Source: a virus. Taken from it: a DNA stretch of 22,345 nucleotides. Shown piece after piece: positions 1 through 6,905 of this stretch (the first letter of the stretch is position 1; the number at the start of each line of letters is the position of its first letter). Under the pieces are notes generated by a model. The model was not told where the DNA came from. It ran no database searches and saw only the letters and a program-made list of their open reading frames with translations. The stretch lies in IMG/VR virus record IMGVR_UViG_3300048102_000077, positions 1 through 22,345 of that record. One strand, 5' to 3'. The position numbers and the translations under genes are program-made.

Positions 1-1372
1 GTCGTCAGGGTCAATACCTTTTCTACATGTAGTAGACTCAGAGATGTTAGCCTTCTCACAAGGAAAGACTAGAAGGGGCAGCTATGCCGCTTACATGGAC
101 GTAAGCCATCCTGAGATTATAGAGTTTCTAGATATGCGTAAGCCTAGTGGTGGTGATGTACACAGGAAGTGTCTTAACCTACATCATGGCATTAACATAT
201 CTAACGACTTCATGGAGCTGATTGATAACTGTATCAAAGAACCTACGTTTGATGATAGCTGGAATCTAATTGACCCTCATACAAATGAGACAGTAAGAAC
301 GATATCAGCTCGTGAATTATGGCAACGCATATTAGAAAGCAGAGTAGCAACAGGTGAACCATACATTATGTTTGGTGACACAGTTAATGATGGGCTACCT
401 CAAGCACAAAAAGATTTAGGTTTAAAAGTAAACCATTCTAATTTATGTACAGAGATAACATTACCAACGAATGAAGAACGCACAGCTGTGTGTTGTTTGT
501 CTTCAGTCAACTTAGAAAAGTATGATGACTGGAAAGCTGACCCAATGTTCATACCTGATTTAATCCACTTTCTTGATAATGTGCTACAGCACTTTATTGA
601 CAATGCACCTGACACTTTATACAAGGCTAAGTTTTCTGCTGTAAATGAACGTAGCTTAGGGTTAGGTGCAATGGGATTCCATTCTTACTTACAATCTAAA
701 GGCATACCATTTGAATCAGCATTGGCTAAGTCTAAGAACCTACAGATGTTTAAACATATTAAGGAACAGGCTGTCAAAGAATCTAAACGATTAGCTATTA
801 AGAAAGGTGAAGCACCTGACATGGAAGGCACTGGGATGCGTAACGCTCACCTACTTGCTATCGCACCTAACGCTTCTAGCTCAATCATATGTGGTACTAC
901 ATCACCAGCTATCGAACCATACAGGGCTAATGCCTATGTGCAGAAGACAATGTCAGGTTCATTCTTGGTTAAGAATAAACACCTAGAGAAACTATTAGAA
1001 AGCAAAGGGATGAATGATGAGAAGACATGGAAGAAGATACTAGCCAACAGAGGTTCAGTATTAGAACTCAAAGGTCTTACTGATTATGAGAAGGATACAT
1101 TCAAGACAGCCATAGAGATTAACCAACAGTGGGTAATAGAACACGCAGCAGACAGACAAGAGTTTATTTGTCAGGGACAATCTGTTAATGTATTCGTTCC
1201 AGCTGATGTTCACATCCGTGAACTACATGACATACACATGTTGGCTTGGAAAAGAAAACTCAAGACACTTTACTACTGTCGCTCAGAAGCAATGAAGAGA
1301 GCAGAACTAGTGTCACAAAAGATAGAACGAACAATCATTCCTGATGGGGAATGTATAGCTTGCGAGGGATAA
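1..1372 (+). CDS. nrdA: Class I ribonucleotide reductase, large (alpha) subunit, C-terminal part
   Basis: Catalytic subunit of aerobic ribonucleotide reductase, which reduces ribonucleoside diphosphates to deoxy forms for phage DNA synthesis. The gene starts upstream of the window: the frame is open from base 2 (first full codon) and already reads conserved NrdA sequence (SGSIPF...) before the first ATG at 44, so 44 is not the real start. About 456 residues are present. Visible catalytic landmarks are the Asn-x-Cys-x-Glu active-site motif SNLCTEI (Asn 440-442, Cys 446-448, Glu 452-454), the partner cysteine in TAVCCLS (about 491-493), the Tyr-Tyr radical-transfer pair in LKTLYY (1271-1276), and the C-terminal redox cysteine pair in ECIACEG (Cys at 1352 and 1361). 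The first redox cysteine and any N-terminal ATP cone lie outside the window. It is followed by nrdB with a TAATG overlap. Family assignment is secure; subclass Ia rests on the NrdB partner. Confidence 0.96.
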   Translation, partial: SSGSIPFLHVVDSEMLAFSQGKTRRGSYAAYMDVSHPEIIEFLDMRKPSGGDVHRKCLNLHHGINISNDFMELIDNCIKEPTFDDSWNLIDPHTNETVRTISARELWQRILESRVATGEPYIMFGDTVNDGLPQAQKDLGLKVNHSNLCTEITLPTNEERTAVCCLSSVNLEKYDDWKADPMFIPDLIHFLDNVLQHFIDNAPDTLYKAKFSAVNERSLGLGAMGFHSYLQSKGIPFESALAKSKNLQMFKHIKEQAVKESKRLAIKKGEAPDMEGTGMRNAHLLAIAPNASSSIICGTTSPAIEPYRANAYVQKTMSGSFLVKNKHLEKLLESKGMNDEKTWKKILANRGSVLELKGLTDYEKDTFKTAIEINQQWVIEHAADRQEFICQGQSVNVFVPADVHIRELHDIHMLAWKRKLKTLYYCRSEAMKRAELVSQKIERTIIPDGECIACEG

Positions 1373-2322
1373 TGAATTTATTTAAAGAACGTACACACTA
1401 TAAACCATTTACATATGACTGGGCATTTGAGTCCTATGACATGCAACAGAAAATGCACTGGCTACCTTCAGAGGTTTCTTTACATGAAGATGTAAGAGAC
1501 TGGAATGAAAGGCTGACAGAACCTGAGAAGAATCTTATTAATCAGATACTTAAATTCTTTACACAAGGTGATGTAGATATAGCTAAGGCTTACCTAGATA
1601 AATACTTACCTAAGTTTAAAGCACCTGAAGTACGTATGATGTTAACTTCTTTTGCGTCCAGCGAAGCTAACCATGCTCATAGTTATTCATTACTAAACGA
1701 TACTATCGGATTACCTGAGACAGAGTACAAAGCATTTCAAGAATACAGGGAGATGGCTGATAAACATAAGTACTTATTTAAAGACAAAGGTAAAGGTGTA
1801 GAAGGACTGGCTAGAGACATAGCTTGTTTCTCTGCCTTTGGTGAAGGACTACAACTGTTCGCTTCTTTTGTTATGTTACTTAACTTCCAACGCTTTGGTC
1901 GTATGAAAGGTATGTGCCAAATAGTCACATGGTCTATCCGTGATGAGTCACATCATGTAGAGAGTATGATTAAACTATTTAAAGAAATGATTAAAGAGAA
2001 TCCAAACGTATGGAACGACGATTTCAAAGCCACTATCTATCAAACCTGTAGAGACATGGTTGAGCTAGAGGATAAGTTTATTGACCTAGCATTTGAACAA
2101 GGTGGTATTCGAGGACTAGAACCTAAGGAAGTTAAGCAATACATAAGGTACATTGCTGACCGTAGGCTGTTACAACTATCATTGAAACCTAACTACAAAG
2201 TAAAAGATAACCCATTAGAGTGGTTAGACTGGGTGCTTAATGGCGTTGAGCACGCTAACTTCTTTGAGAATAGAGCAACTGAATACAATAAAGGAACAAT
2301 AACTGGTACACTATGGACTTAA
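1372..2322 (+). CDS. nrdB: Class Ia ribonucleotide reductase, small (beta, radical-bearing) subunit
   Basis: Diiron, tyrosyl-radical subunit that partners NrdA. I start it at ATG 1372 (316 aa, MNLFKERTHYKPF), which overlaps the nrdA stop as TAATG and has GAGG at 1364-1367; an in-frame ATG at 1351 would add seven residues but lies inside nrdA and lacks a better site. All expected metal ligands are present with E. coli NrdB spacing: Asp67, Glu98 and His101 (in SEANHAHSY), Glu158 (GEGLQLF), Glu192 and His195 (RDESHH). The radical tyrosine is kept as Tyr105, seven residues after Glu98, so this is not one of the tyrosine-less variants. Length is somewhat below the 376 aa of E. coli NrdB, which is common for phage versions. 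The stop codon runs into a promoter-like motif, so nrdB probably ends one transcription unit. Confidence 0.96.
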   Translation: MNLFKERTHYKPFTYDWAFESYDMQQKMHWLPSEVSLHEDVRDWNERLTEPEKNLINQILKFFTQGDVDIAKAYLDKYLPKFKAPEVRMMLTSFASSEANHAHSYSLLNDTIGLPETEYKAFQEYREMADKHKYLFKDKGKGVEGLARDIACFSAFGEGLQLFASFVMLLNFQRFGRMKGMCQIVTWSIRDESHHVESMIKLFKEMIKENPNVWNDDFKATIYQTCRDMVELEDKFIDLAFEQGGIRGLEPKEVKQYIRYIADRRLLQLSLKPNYKVKDNPLEWLDWVLNGVEHANFFENRATEYNKGTITGTLWT

Positions 2323-2347
2323 AGTACCCGTTTTAGAAGGATAAAAT
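2319..2347 (+). promoter_or_regulatory. Candidate phage RNA-polymerase promoter, copy A
   Basis: The short gap after nrdB carries AGTACCCGTTTTAGAAGGAT, which matches AGTCCCCGTCTTAGAAGAAT before the tail fibre gene at 17 of 20 positions, with an identical TTAA just before both (partly stop codon). The end resembles the SP6 promoter start region (TATAGAAG), suggesting initiation at the G at 2336. Its place before the portal block matches T7 phi6.5. The same bases also supply the AGAAGGA ribosome binding site of the next gene. Promoter function is inferred. Confidence 0.5.
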
Positions 2348-2548
2348 ATGTTTATAAAAGATATAGTAGGTAAGGATGAAGAAGAAACCACCCTACCTAA
2401 GACAGTACCACAGTTTATTAAGCTGTTAAATAGTTTATATCCTGAGCAATCACCTGATATCTCAGATGAAATGAAGGACATATACTTCAAGGCTGGACAG
2501 CGTGATGTTGTCCGCTTTATTAATCAACTAAAGGAAAGAGATAAATAA
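2348..2548 (+). CDS. Small acidic hypothetical protein upstream of the portal block
   Basis: A 66-residue protein (MFIKDIVGKDEEETTLPKT...) that I do not recognise. It is preceded by AGAAGGATAAAAT, a good ribosome binding site at normal spacing, and it fills the space between nrdB and the next small gene, so it is very likely translated. The sequence is charged, has no signal peptide, membrane segment or cysteine, and looks mostly helical, with a C-terminal stretch (DVVRFINQLKERDK) suited to an amphipathic helix. As the first gene after candidate promoter A it should be expressed with the structural genes. In T7 the matching slot holds small accessory genes (6.5-7.3), but I see no clear sequence match to any of them. 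Confidence 0.75.
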   Translation: MFIKDIVGKDEEETTLPKTVPQFIKLLNSLYPEQSPDISDEMKDIYFKAGQRDVVRFINQLKERDK

Positions 2549-2549
2549 C

Positions 2550-2774
2550 ATGTGTGGATTTGGTAGAGGTGTCGGATTAGCAGAACGAATGGGAGCTGTT
2601 TCTAAAGTGGGAAGCAGAGACTCTATGATATCAGCACCTAAGGAAGAGACTAAAACCAAAGATGGTAAGAAAGTTAAAGTCAAAACCAAAGGTACAGGTA
2701 AACTATCTAATCCAGCTGTTGGTACAAGTACTTTAAACAAGTCAAACGCTGGCTTACAGATTCCAACTAAATAA
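2550..2774 (+). CDS. Small Met-Cys basic protein, relative of the neighbouring gp7.3-like gene
   Basis: A 74-residue lysine-rich protein beginning MCGFGRG. It has a basic middle (about residues 31-50, rich in KTK and KVK) and a C-terminal tail ending NKSNAGLQIPTK. Both ends resemble the following gene (2790-3014, also 74 aa), which starts MCTG and ends GSGLNIS, so the two look like diverged tandem copies. T7 gp7.3, a small tail/assembly protein, also combines a basic body with a glycine-rich Gly-Ile-Asn-Ile ending, so a virion or tail-assembly role is plausible. The ribosome binding site is modest (GGAAAGAGA somewhat far upstream). It begins directly after the preceding gene's stop. Function is inferred from position and end motifs only. 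Confidence 0.7.
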   Translation: MCGFGRGVGLAERMGAVSKVGSRDSMISAPKEETKTKDGKKVKVKTKGTGKLSNPAVGTSTLNKSNAGLQIPTK

Positions 2775-2789
2775 CAATAAGGAGACAAC

Positions 2790-3014
2790 ATGTGCACAGG
2801 TAGTCCAAAAGTATCTACTCCACCACCAGCACCTACTCCAGCTCCGCCTATCGCTTCACCATCAGGAGATGAGATAGCACCAACACTTAAGGTAGCTGAA
2901 GAGAAGTTAACTGAAGCAGAAAAGAAAAAGAAAGCTAAACGTAAAGGTACAAAAGCTTTACAAACATCAGGCTTATCTATTCCTACTTCAGGGTCAGGAT
3001 TAAACATTAGTTAA
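2790..3014 (+). CDS. T7 gp7.3-like small tail/assembly protein
   Basis: A 74-residue protein with a clear AAGGAG site six bases before ATG. It starts MCTG and has a Pro/Ala-rich stretch at residues 10-22, a highly charged segment at about 33-53 (EEKLTEAEKKKKAKRKGTK), and the ending SGSGLNIS. The Lys-rich body followed by a Gly-rich Leu/Ile-Asn-Ile tail is the pattern of T7 gp7.3, a minor virion protein needed for tail assembly and adsorption. It lies directly upstream of the portal gene; only two bases separate its stop from the portal ATG, so the portal is probably translated by reinitiation. The gp7.3 match rests on architecture, C-terminal motif and position, not on alignable full-length identity. 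Confidence 0.7.
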   Translation: MCTGSPKVSTPPPAPTPAPPIASPSGDEIAPTLKVAEEKLTEAEKKKKAKRKGTKALQTSGLSIPTSGSGLNIS

Positions 3015-3016
3015 TT

Positions 3017-4564
3017 ATGCAAGAGATGATGAAAGAGACAGCGAAACAACGCTATGAAAAGCTACAAGCAGATAGACAACATTATCTAGATAGAGCCCGT
3101 GAGTGCTCAGAACTTACAATACCAACCCTTATTCCTGACGACGGCTTCGAGTCTAGCTCAGAGATTTATACACCATTTCAATCAGTAGGAGCAAGAGGTG
3201 TCAACAACCTAGCTTCTAAACTTCTATTACTATTATTACCACCCAACTCACCTTTCTTTAGATTATCTTTATCAGGTAAAACTAAAGAAGAACTAGAGCA
3301 GAACCCTGAATTACAATCTGAAATTGAGAAGTCTCTAGCCAAAATTGAGCGTGAGATACACAAGAAAATAGAGAACCTAGCACTTAGAGTATCTGTATTT
3401 GAAGCACTAAAACATCTTATTGTAAGTGGTAATGTACTAACATATCTACCTAAGAAAGGCAACATGCGTGTGTATGGTATAACACAATTTGTGTGTAGAC
3501 GTGATGAAGATGGTAATTTATTAGAAGTAATTATTAAAGAAAGCATTAGTCCAGTAGCACTAGATGAAGAGACATTACAAATTATAGGTAAATATCCTGA
3601 TTATAAAGAAGATGAGGACTGTGAGATATATACTCATATATACAGATTACCTGACGGCAAGTACTATGTATGTCAAGAAATTATGGGACACAAAATACCA
3701 AGCTCAGTAGGTACGTACCCAGCAGACAACATGCCTTACCAAGCATTACGTATGGTTAGAGTAGATGGTGAAGACTACGGTCGTGGTTATGTAGAGGAAT
3801 TTCTAGGAGACCTAAGGTCACTAGAGGGACTATCACAATCACTAGTAGAATCATCAGCAGCTGCAAGTAAAGTAGTATTTATGGTTAGACCTAACGCTGT
3901 CACTCGTAAAAGAGACTTGGCTAACACTAGAAACGGGGACATAATTACAGGACAAAGAGACGACGTAACATGTCTACAAACTGAGAAGCAATATGATTTA
4001 GGTATTGTAGAACGTAGCATAGGACGTTTAGAAGAACGTATGTCTTACGCTTTCTTATTACACACAGCAATACAAAGAGACGCTGAACGTGTTACAGCAC
4101 AAGAGATTAGATACATGGCTGAACAGTTAGAGACTAGTATGGGTGGTATATACTCATTATTATCTCAAGAGTTTCAGTTACCATTAGTACAAGTATTAAT
4201 GAAGCGTATGTCTCAATCCAATGAGATACCAAAGCTTCCAAAAGATTCTGTAGCACCTACTATTATCACAGGTATAGAAGCTTTAGGACGTGGTAATGAC
4301 CTACAGAAACTAAGAGAATTTGTTATGGAGATAGGACAGCTAGCTCAGATTAGTCCTGAAGTAGTACAGGTATTAAACCCTAATGACCTGATTACTCGTG
4401 TTGCTACCAGCTTAGGTATTGACACTGAAGGATTAATTAAGAGTGAAGAGCAACTAGCTCAAGAGCAAGAAGCTGCTCAACAACAAATGCAACAGCAACA
4501 AATGATGGAAACTGTACAAAGTGCAGTCCCTAATGTTGCTAATAACATGACTAAACCACAATAA
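3017..4564 (+). CDS. Portal / head-tail connector protein (T7 gp8-like)
   Basis: Dodecameric portal through which DNA is packaged and ejected; it also nucleates capsid assembly and anchors the tail. The 515 residues compare with 536 in T7 gp8. Recognisable portal features are the N-terminal RYEKLQADRQHYLDRARECSE region, the conserved VGARGVNNLASKLLLLLLPP segment (about residues 56-76) corresponding to the T7 NLASKL region, the RVDGEDYGRGYVEEFLGDL motif (about 241-259), and a Gln-rich C-terminus (about 475-505). The start is uncertain: ATG 3017 has no good ribosome binding site and probably relies on coupling to the stop at 3012-3014; ATGs at 3026 and 3029 would remove only three or four residues. 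It is followed closely by the scaffold gene, as in T7. Confidence 0.95.
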   Translation: MQEMMKETAKQRYEKLQADRQHYLDRARECSELTIPTLIPDDGFESSSEIYTPFQSVGARGVNNLASKLLLLLLPPNSPFFRLSLSGKTKEELEQNPELQSEIEKSLAKIEREIHKKIENLALRVSVFEALKHLIVSGNVLTYLPKKGNMRVYGITQFVCRRDEDGNLLEVIIKESISPVALDEETLQIIGKYPDYKEDEDCEIYTHIYRLPDGKYYVCQEIMGHKIPSSVGTYPADNMPYQALRMVRVDGEDYGRGYVEEFLGDLRSLEGLSQSLVESSAAASKVVFMVRPNAVTRKRDLANTRNGDIITGQRDDVTCLQTEKQYDLGIVERSIGRLEERMSYAFLLHTAIQRDAERVTAQEIRYMAEQLETSMGGIYSLLSQEFQLPLVQVLMKRMSQSNEIPKLPKDSVAPTIITGIEALGRGNDLQKLREFVMEIGQLAQISPEVVQVLNPNDLITRVATSLGIDTEGLIKSEEQLAQEQEAAQQQMQQQQMMETVQSAVPNVANNMTKPQ

Positions 4565-4578
4565 AGGAGAAGAAATAA

Positions 4579-5319
4579 ATGGTAGAACAAGTAGTAGTAC
4601 AATCAGATGAAACTACATCAGAAGCCCCAGCAGTAGAAGAACAAGTAGAATCTTCTAGACCTGAGGGTTTACCTGAGAAGTTTGAATCTGTTGAAGCAAT
4701 GGCTAAATCATACGCTGAATTAGAATCTAAATTAGGGCAACCTAAAGAAGAACCTAAGGAAGAAGCGAAGGCTGAAGAACAACCTAAAAGTGATTTAGAG
4801 ATTAAAGCTGATGAAGCTGTTGAGTCTGCTGGACTTGACATGGATTCACTCAGTGCAGAATACGCAGAGAGTGGTCAACTAGCTGATGAGTCTTATGAAA
4901 GATTAGAGAAAGCTGGTATCAGTAGAGATATCGTAGACCAGTTTATTGCTGGACAAGAAGCTAGGGCATTACAACAAGGCACTGAAGTCAAAGGCTTAGT
5001 AGGCGGAGAAGAAGCTTACGTAGAGATGACTCAATGGGCTGGACAAAATTTAACTGAAGCTGAACAGACAGCTTATAACAATGCTGTTAACAGTGGTGAT
5101 ATGGAAACTATCAAGCTAGCTGTTACAGGTTTACAAGCTAGGTATACAGCAGCTGAAGGAAGTGACCCTAAATTATTATCAGGTAAAGCTGGAGCTACTT
5201 CACAAGGTGGCTATGAATCATGGGCTCAAGTACAAGCTGACATGGGCGACCCAAGATATGCTAAAGACCCAGCGTTCCAAGCTGAAGTACAAGAGAAATT
5301 AGCAAATAGTAACTTATAG
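4579..5319 (+). CDS. Capsid assembly scaffold protein (T7 gp9-like)
   Basis: Scaffold that guides procapsid assembly and leaves before maturation. The 246-residue protein is strongly acidic, with an unstructured Glu/Pro/Lys-rich N-terminal part (residues 1-85, including PEGLPEKFESVEAMAKSYAELE, the usual phage scaffold entry motif) and a helical C-terminal half ending in AKDPAFQAEVQEKL, the kind of tail that contacts capsid protein in T7 gp9 (307 aa). An AAAGGAG site sits eight bases before ATG 4579. Its position between portal and capsid is diagnostic. The identification combines composition, the LPEKF motif and synteny. Confidence 0.92.
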   Translation: MVEQVVVQSDETTSEAPAVEEQVESSRPEGLPEKFESVEAMAKSYAELESKLGQPKEEPKEEAKAEEQPKSDLEIKADEAVESAGLDMDSLSAEYAESGQLADESYERLEKAGISRDIVDQFIAGQEARALQQGTEVKGLVGGEEAYVEMTQWAGQNLTEAEQTAYNNAVNSGDMETIKLAVTGLQARYTAAEGSDPKLLSGKAGATSQGGYESWAQVQADMGDPRYAKDPAFQAEVQEKLANSNL

Positions 5320-5329
5320 GAGACATACA

Positions 5330-5377
5330 ATGGCATGTGGATATAAGAAAAAGAAGAAAGGAAAGGGCGGTAAGTAA
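5330..5377 (+). CDS. 15-residue Lys/Gly-rich micropeptide (possible leader)
   Basis: A 15-codon ORF (MACGYKKKKKGKGGK) with a near-ideal ribosome binding site (TAGGAGACATACA before ATG), which is the only strong site for the following block of tiny genes. Its stop overlaps the next gene's ATG (TAATG), so its translation probably drives the next gene. The product is almost entirely Lys and Gly and could bind nucleic acid or act only as a translational leader. I recognise no family. The strong site and exact coupling argue that it is translated; whether the peptide itself matters is unknown. Confidence 0.6.
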   Translation: MACGYKKKKKGKGGK

Positions 5378-5526
5378 TGGCTAAACGTGGACTATATGCA
5401 AATATCAATGCACGTAAGAAAGCTGGAACAAGTAGACCCAAGTCTAAATCTACAATAAGTAAGAAAGCCTATTCTAATATGAAAGCTGGTTTCCCTAAAA
5501 AGAAAACAGTCAGAAAGAAAAAGTAA
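5377..5526 (+). CDS. 49-residue basic phage protein (GLYANI-type)
   Basis: A 49-residue, very basic protein beginning MAKRGLYANINARKKAGTSR and ending in a run of Lys and Arg (KKKTVRKKK). The opening resembles a small family I recall from phage genomes that begins GLYANI(N/H)A(K/R)(K/R)(K/R), whose function is unknown. It overlaps the preceding micropeptide by TAATG, and its stop touches the ATG of the next gene with no gap, so the three form a single coupled cassette between scaffold and capsid. Its own ribosome binding site is poor (GGGCGG). High charge suggests DNA or capsid-interior binding, but this is inference. Confidence 0.75.
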   Translation: MAKRGLYANINARKKAGTSRPKSKSTISKKAYSNMKAGFPKKKTVRKKK

Positions 5527-5769
5527 ATGCCAGCAAAGAAACACCAAAGTCCTAGTGGCGGATTAAATGCCGCTGGTAGACGTTATTACAAACGTAAGAC
5601 TGGGGCTAACCTCAAAGCACCTGTAACAGGAAAAGTTAAAAGAGGTTCTAAAGCAGCTGGGAGACGTAAAAGTTTCTGTGCAAGAATGAGCGGTGTTAAA
5701 GGTGCGATGAAAAAACCAAATGGAAAGCCAACACGTAAGGCTCTAGCTTTACGTAAATGGAAGTGCTAA
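5527..5769 (+). CDS. Basic DUF6321-like phage protein
   Basis: An 80-residue basic protein. The pattern SPSGGLNAAGRRYYKRKTGANLKAPV, then RRKSFCARMSGVKGAMK, then GKPTRKALALRKWKC matches a conserved small family that I recall as DUF6321, common in marine phages and of unknown function. The name is from memory and would need a profile search to confirm. Two cysteines are present (about residue 57 and the last residue), too few and too far apart for a classic zinc finger. The ATG directly abuts the preceding stop, so translation is coupled. The strong charge and location beside capsid genes fit a nucleic-acid or capsid-associated role, which is unproven. A hairpin begins right after its stop. Confidence 0.8.
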   Translation: MPAKKHQSPSGGLNAAGRRYYKRKTGANLKAPVTGKVKRGSKAAGRRKSFCARMSGVKGAMKKPNGKPTRKALALRKWKC

Positions 5770-5799
5770 TAGCTGTGCTATCTCGTTAGATGGCAGCTG
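5770..5799 (+). promoter_or_regulatory. Strong hairpin in the capsid mRNA leader
   Basis: Directly after the stop of the 80-aa gene the sequence folds as AGCTG, bulge TG, CTATCT, loop CGTT, AGATGG, CAGCT: an 11-bp stem (one G-U pair) that can gain a twelfth wobble pair. No T-run follows, so it is not a standard terminator. It could be an RNA processing site or an end that stabilises the capsid transcript. Confidence 0.55.
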
Positions 5800-5822
5800 C
5801 CAACAAGTAGTAGTAACTTGAC

Positions 5823-5834
5823 CTTCTGCGGAAG
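5823..5834 (+). promoter_or_regulatory. Short UNCG-type tetraloop hairpin in the capsid leader
   Basis: CTTC-TGCG-GAAG forms a four-base-pair stem closed by C-G around UGCG, an unusually stable UNCG-class tetraloop in RNA. It lies between the larger hairpin at 5770-5799 and the promoter-like sequence at 5841-5867. The 131-nt gap 5770-5900 is the longest non-coding stretch in the window and holds only these elements and the capsid ribosome binding site. Confidence 0.4.
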
Positions 5835-5840
5835 ACAATC

Positions 5841-5867
5841 TTGGGGACGAAACTTAGAGGCGTTCAA
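5841..5867 (+). promoter_or_regulatory. Weak candidate phage promoter before the capsid gene, copy C
   Basis: ACGAAACTTAGAGG shares the CTTAG(A)(A/G)G start region with the intergenic motifs at 2319 and 16767 (possible start G at 5857) and is followed by TTCAA, similar to TCAAT after copy B. The upstream half does not match. Its place fits T7 phi10, the strong capsid promoter, which is the main reason to list it. Confidence 0.25.
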
Positions 5868-5900
5868 CAACAACTAAACTATAACCAAAGGAGATTTATT

Positions 5901-6884
5901 ATGGCAAATGCTAGTCCAGTATCTGTCGGTAAAATCAACACTGGTGGTTCAGAAGACGCTCTATTTCTTAAAGTATTTTCAGGCGAAGTTTTAACTTCAT
6001 TTGAACGTGCTTCAGTAACTCAAGGAGCTGAAACTGTCCGTACAATCAGTAATGGTAAAAGTGCACAATTCCCTGTAATGGGCAGAATTGACGCTTCTTA
6101 TCACACAGCTGGTACAGAAATCACTGGTAGTGACGTAAACCACAACGAGAAAATCATAACAATCAATGACTTATTGATATCTTCTGTCTTTCTTTCTAAC
6201 ATAGAAGAAGCAAAGAATCATTATGATGTTAGAGGTTCTTATTCATCCGAAATCGGTAGAGCATTGGCTTTCCAAAAAGATAAGCACATTCTACAAACAA
6301 TCGGACAAGCAGCACAAGGTTCTGCAAACGTAGCTGATTCAGGCTATGCTTCAGGAACTGTGCTAACAAACACTTCAATCGCTAGTGCTACAGCTTCTAC
6401 AGCTGCTAACGCTATGATTGATGAACTTTTCAATGCTGCAAAACAACTTGACGCTAACTATGTGCCAAGAGAAGGACGTAAGTGCTTCATCAGACTTGAA
6501 GAGTATTACAAATTAGCAAACGCTACCAACGCTATTAACGTTGACTTTAGTGGTCAAGGTTCTATTGCTGAAGGTAAAGTAGTCAAGATTGCTGGTATTG
6601 AATTAGTACCAACACCACACTTTGTGTCTTCTGACTTCTCAGCTTCAACAAACGTTGATGGTGGTTCTGCTACAGCTGGTGGTTCAAACCCACAACAAGT
6701 TAACTTAGCTAACTATGTTGCATTGGTTTGCCATCCTTCAGCTGCGGGGACTGTTAAGCTCATGGACTTAGCAACTGAAATGGAATATGACATAAGACGT
6801 CAAGGTACATTGATGGTAGCTAAATATGCTATGGGTCACGGAGTGCTCCGTCCTGAAGCAGCTGTAGGTATTAAAGAAGCTTAA
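5901..6884 (+). CDS. Major capsid protein (T7 gp10-like)
   Basis: HK97-fold shell protein of the head. The start at ATG 5901 (327 aa, against 345 for T7 gp10A) is chosen because AAAGGAG lies nine bases upstream and the protein then begins like T7 gp10, with a short variable start followed by DALFLKVFSGEVLTSFERAS and SNGKSAQFPVMGRIDASYHTAG. The frame is open to an ATG at 5841, but that upstream stretch lies in the structured leader, has no ribosome binding site and is not capsid-like. The body contains ITINDLLISSVFLSNIEEAKNHYDVR and the C-terminal QGTLMVAKYAMGHGVLRPEAAV, both typical of this family. A terminator hairpin follows. I see no slippery sequence for a gp10B-type frameshift product. 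Confidence 0.97.
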   Translation: MANASPVSVGKINTGGSEDALFLKVFSGEVLTSFERASVTQGAETVRTISNGKSAQFPVMGRIDASYHTAGTEITGSDVNHNEKIITINDLLISSVFLSNIEEAKNHYDVRGSYSSEIGRALAFQKDKHILQTIGQAAQGSANVADSGYASGTVLTNTSIASATASTAANAMIDELFNAAKQLDANYVPREGRKCFIRLEEYYKLANATNAINVDFSGQGSIAEGKVVKIAGIELVPTPHFVSSDFSASTNVDGGSATAGGSNPQQVNLANYVALVCHPSAAGTVKLMDLATEMEYDIRRQGTLMVAKYAMGHGVLRPEAAVGIKEA

Positions 6885-6905
6885 TCGTTTCTTATACTTA
6901 ACCTT

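Noticed and set aside
2319-2347. The motif after nrdB as a factor-independent terminator
   Set aside because: Only a weak five-pair stem (TTAAA with TTTAG) is possible and no T-run follows; copy B folds even less well. A promoter fits both copies better.
2528-3007. A 159-codon minus-strand frame opposite the two small Met-Cys genes
   Set aside because: The plus-strand genes have proper start sites and gp7.3-like features; the minus product is a shadow rich in Leu, Ser and Pro.
5818-5846. Host sigma-70 promoter from TTGACC at 5818
   Set aside because: No TATAAT-like box occurs at the right distance; the sequence there is TTGGGG.
5841-5900. Capsid gene starting at ATG 5841
   Set aside because: The added 20 residues are not capsid-like, no ribosome binding site precedes that ATG, and it lies in the structured leader. 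ATG 5901 has AAAGGAG and gives a T7-like start.
6870-6905. Programmed frameshift at the capsid end giving a gp10B-type product
   Set aside because: No slippery heptamer with a downstream pseudoknot is visible; the hairpin that follows has the shape of a terminator.
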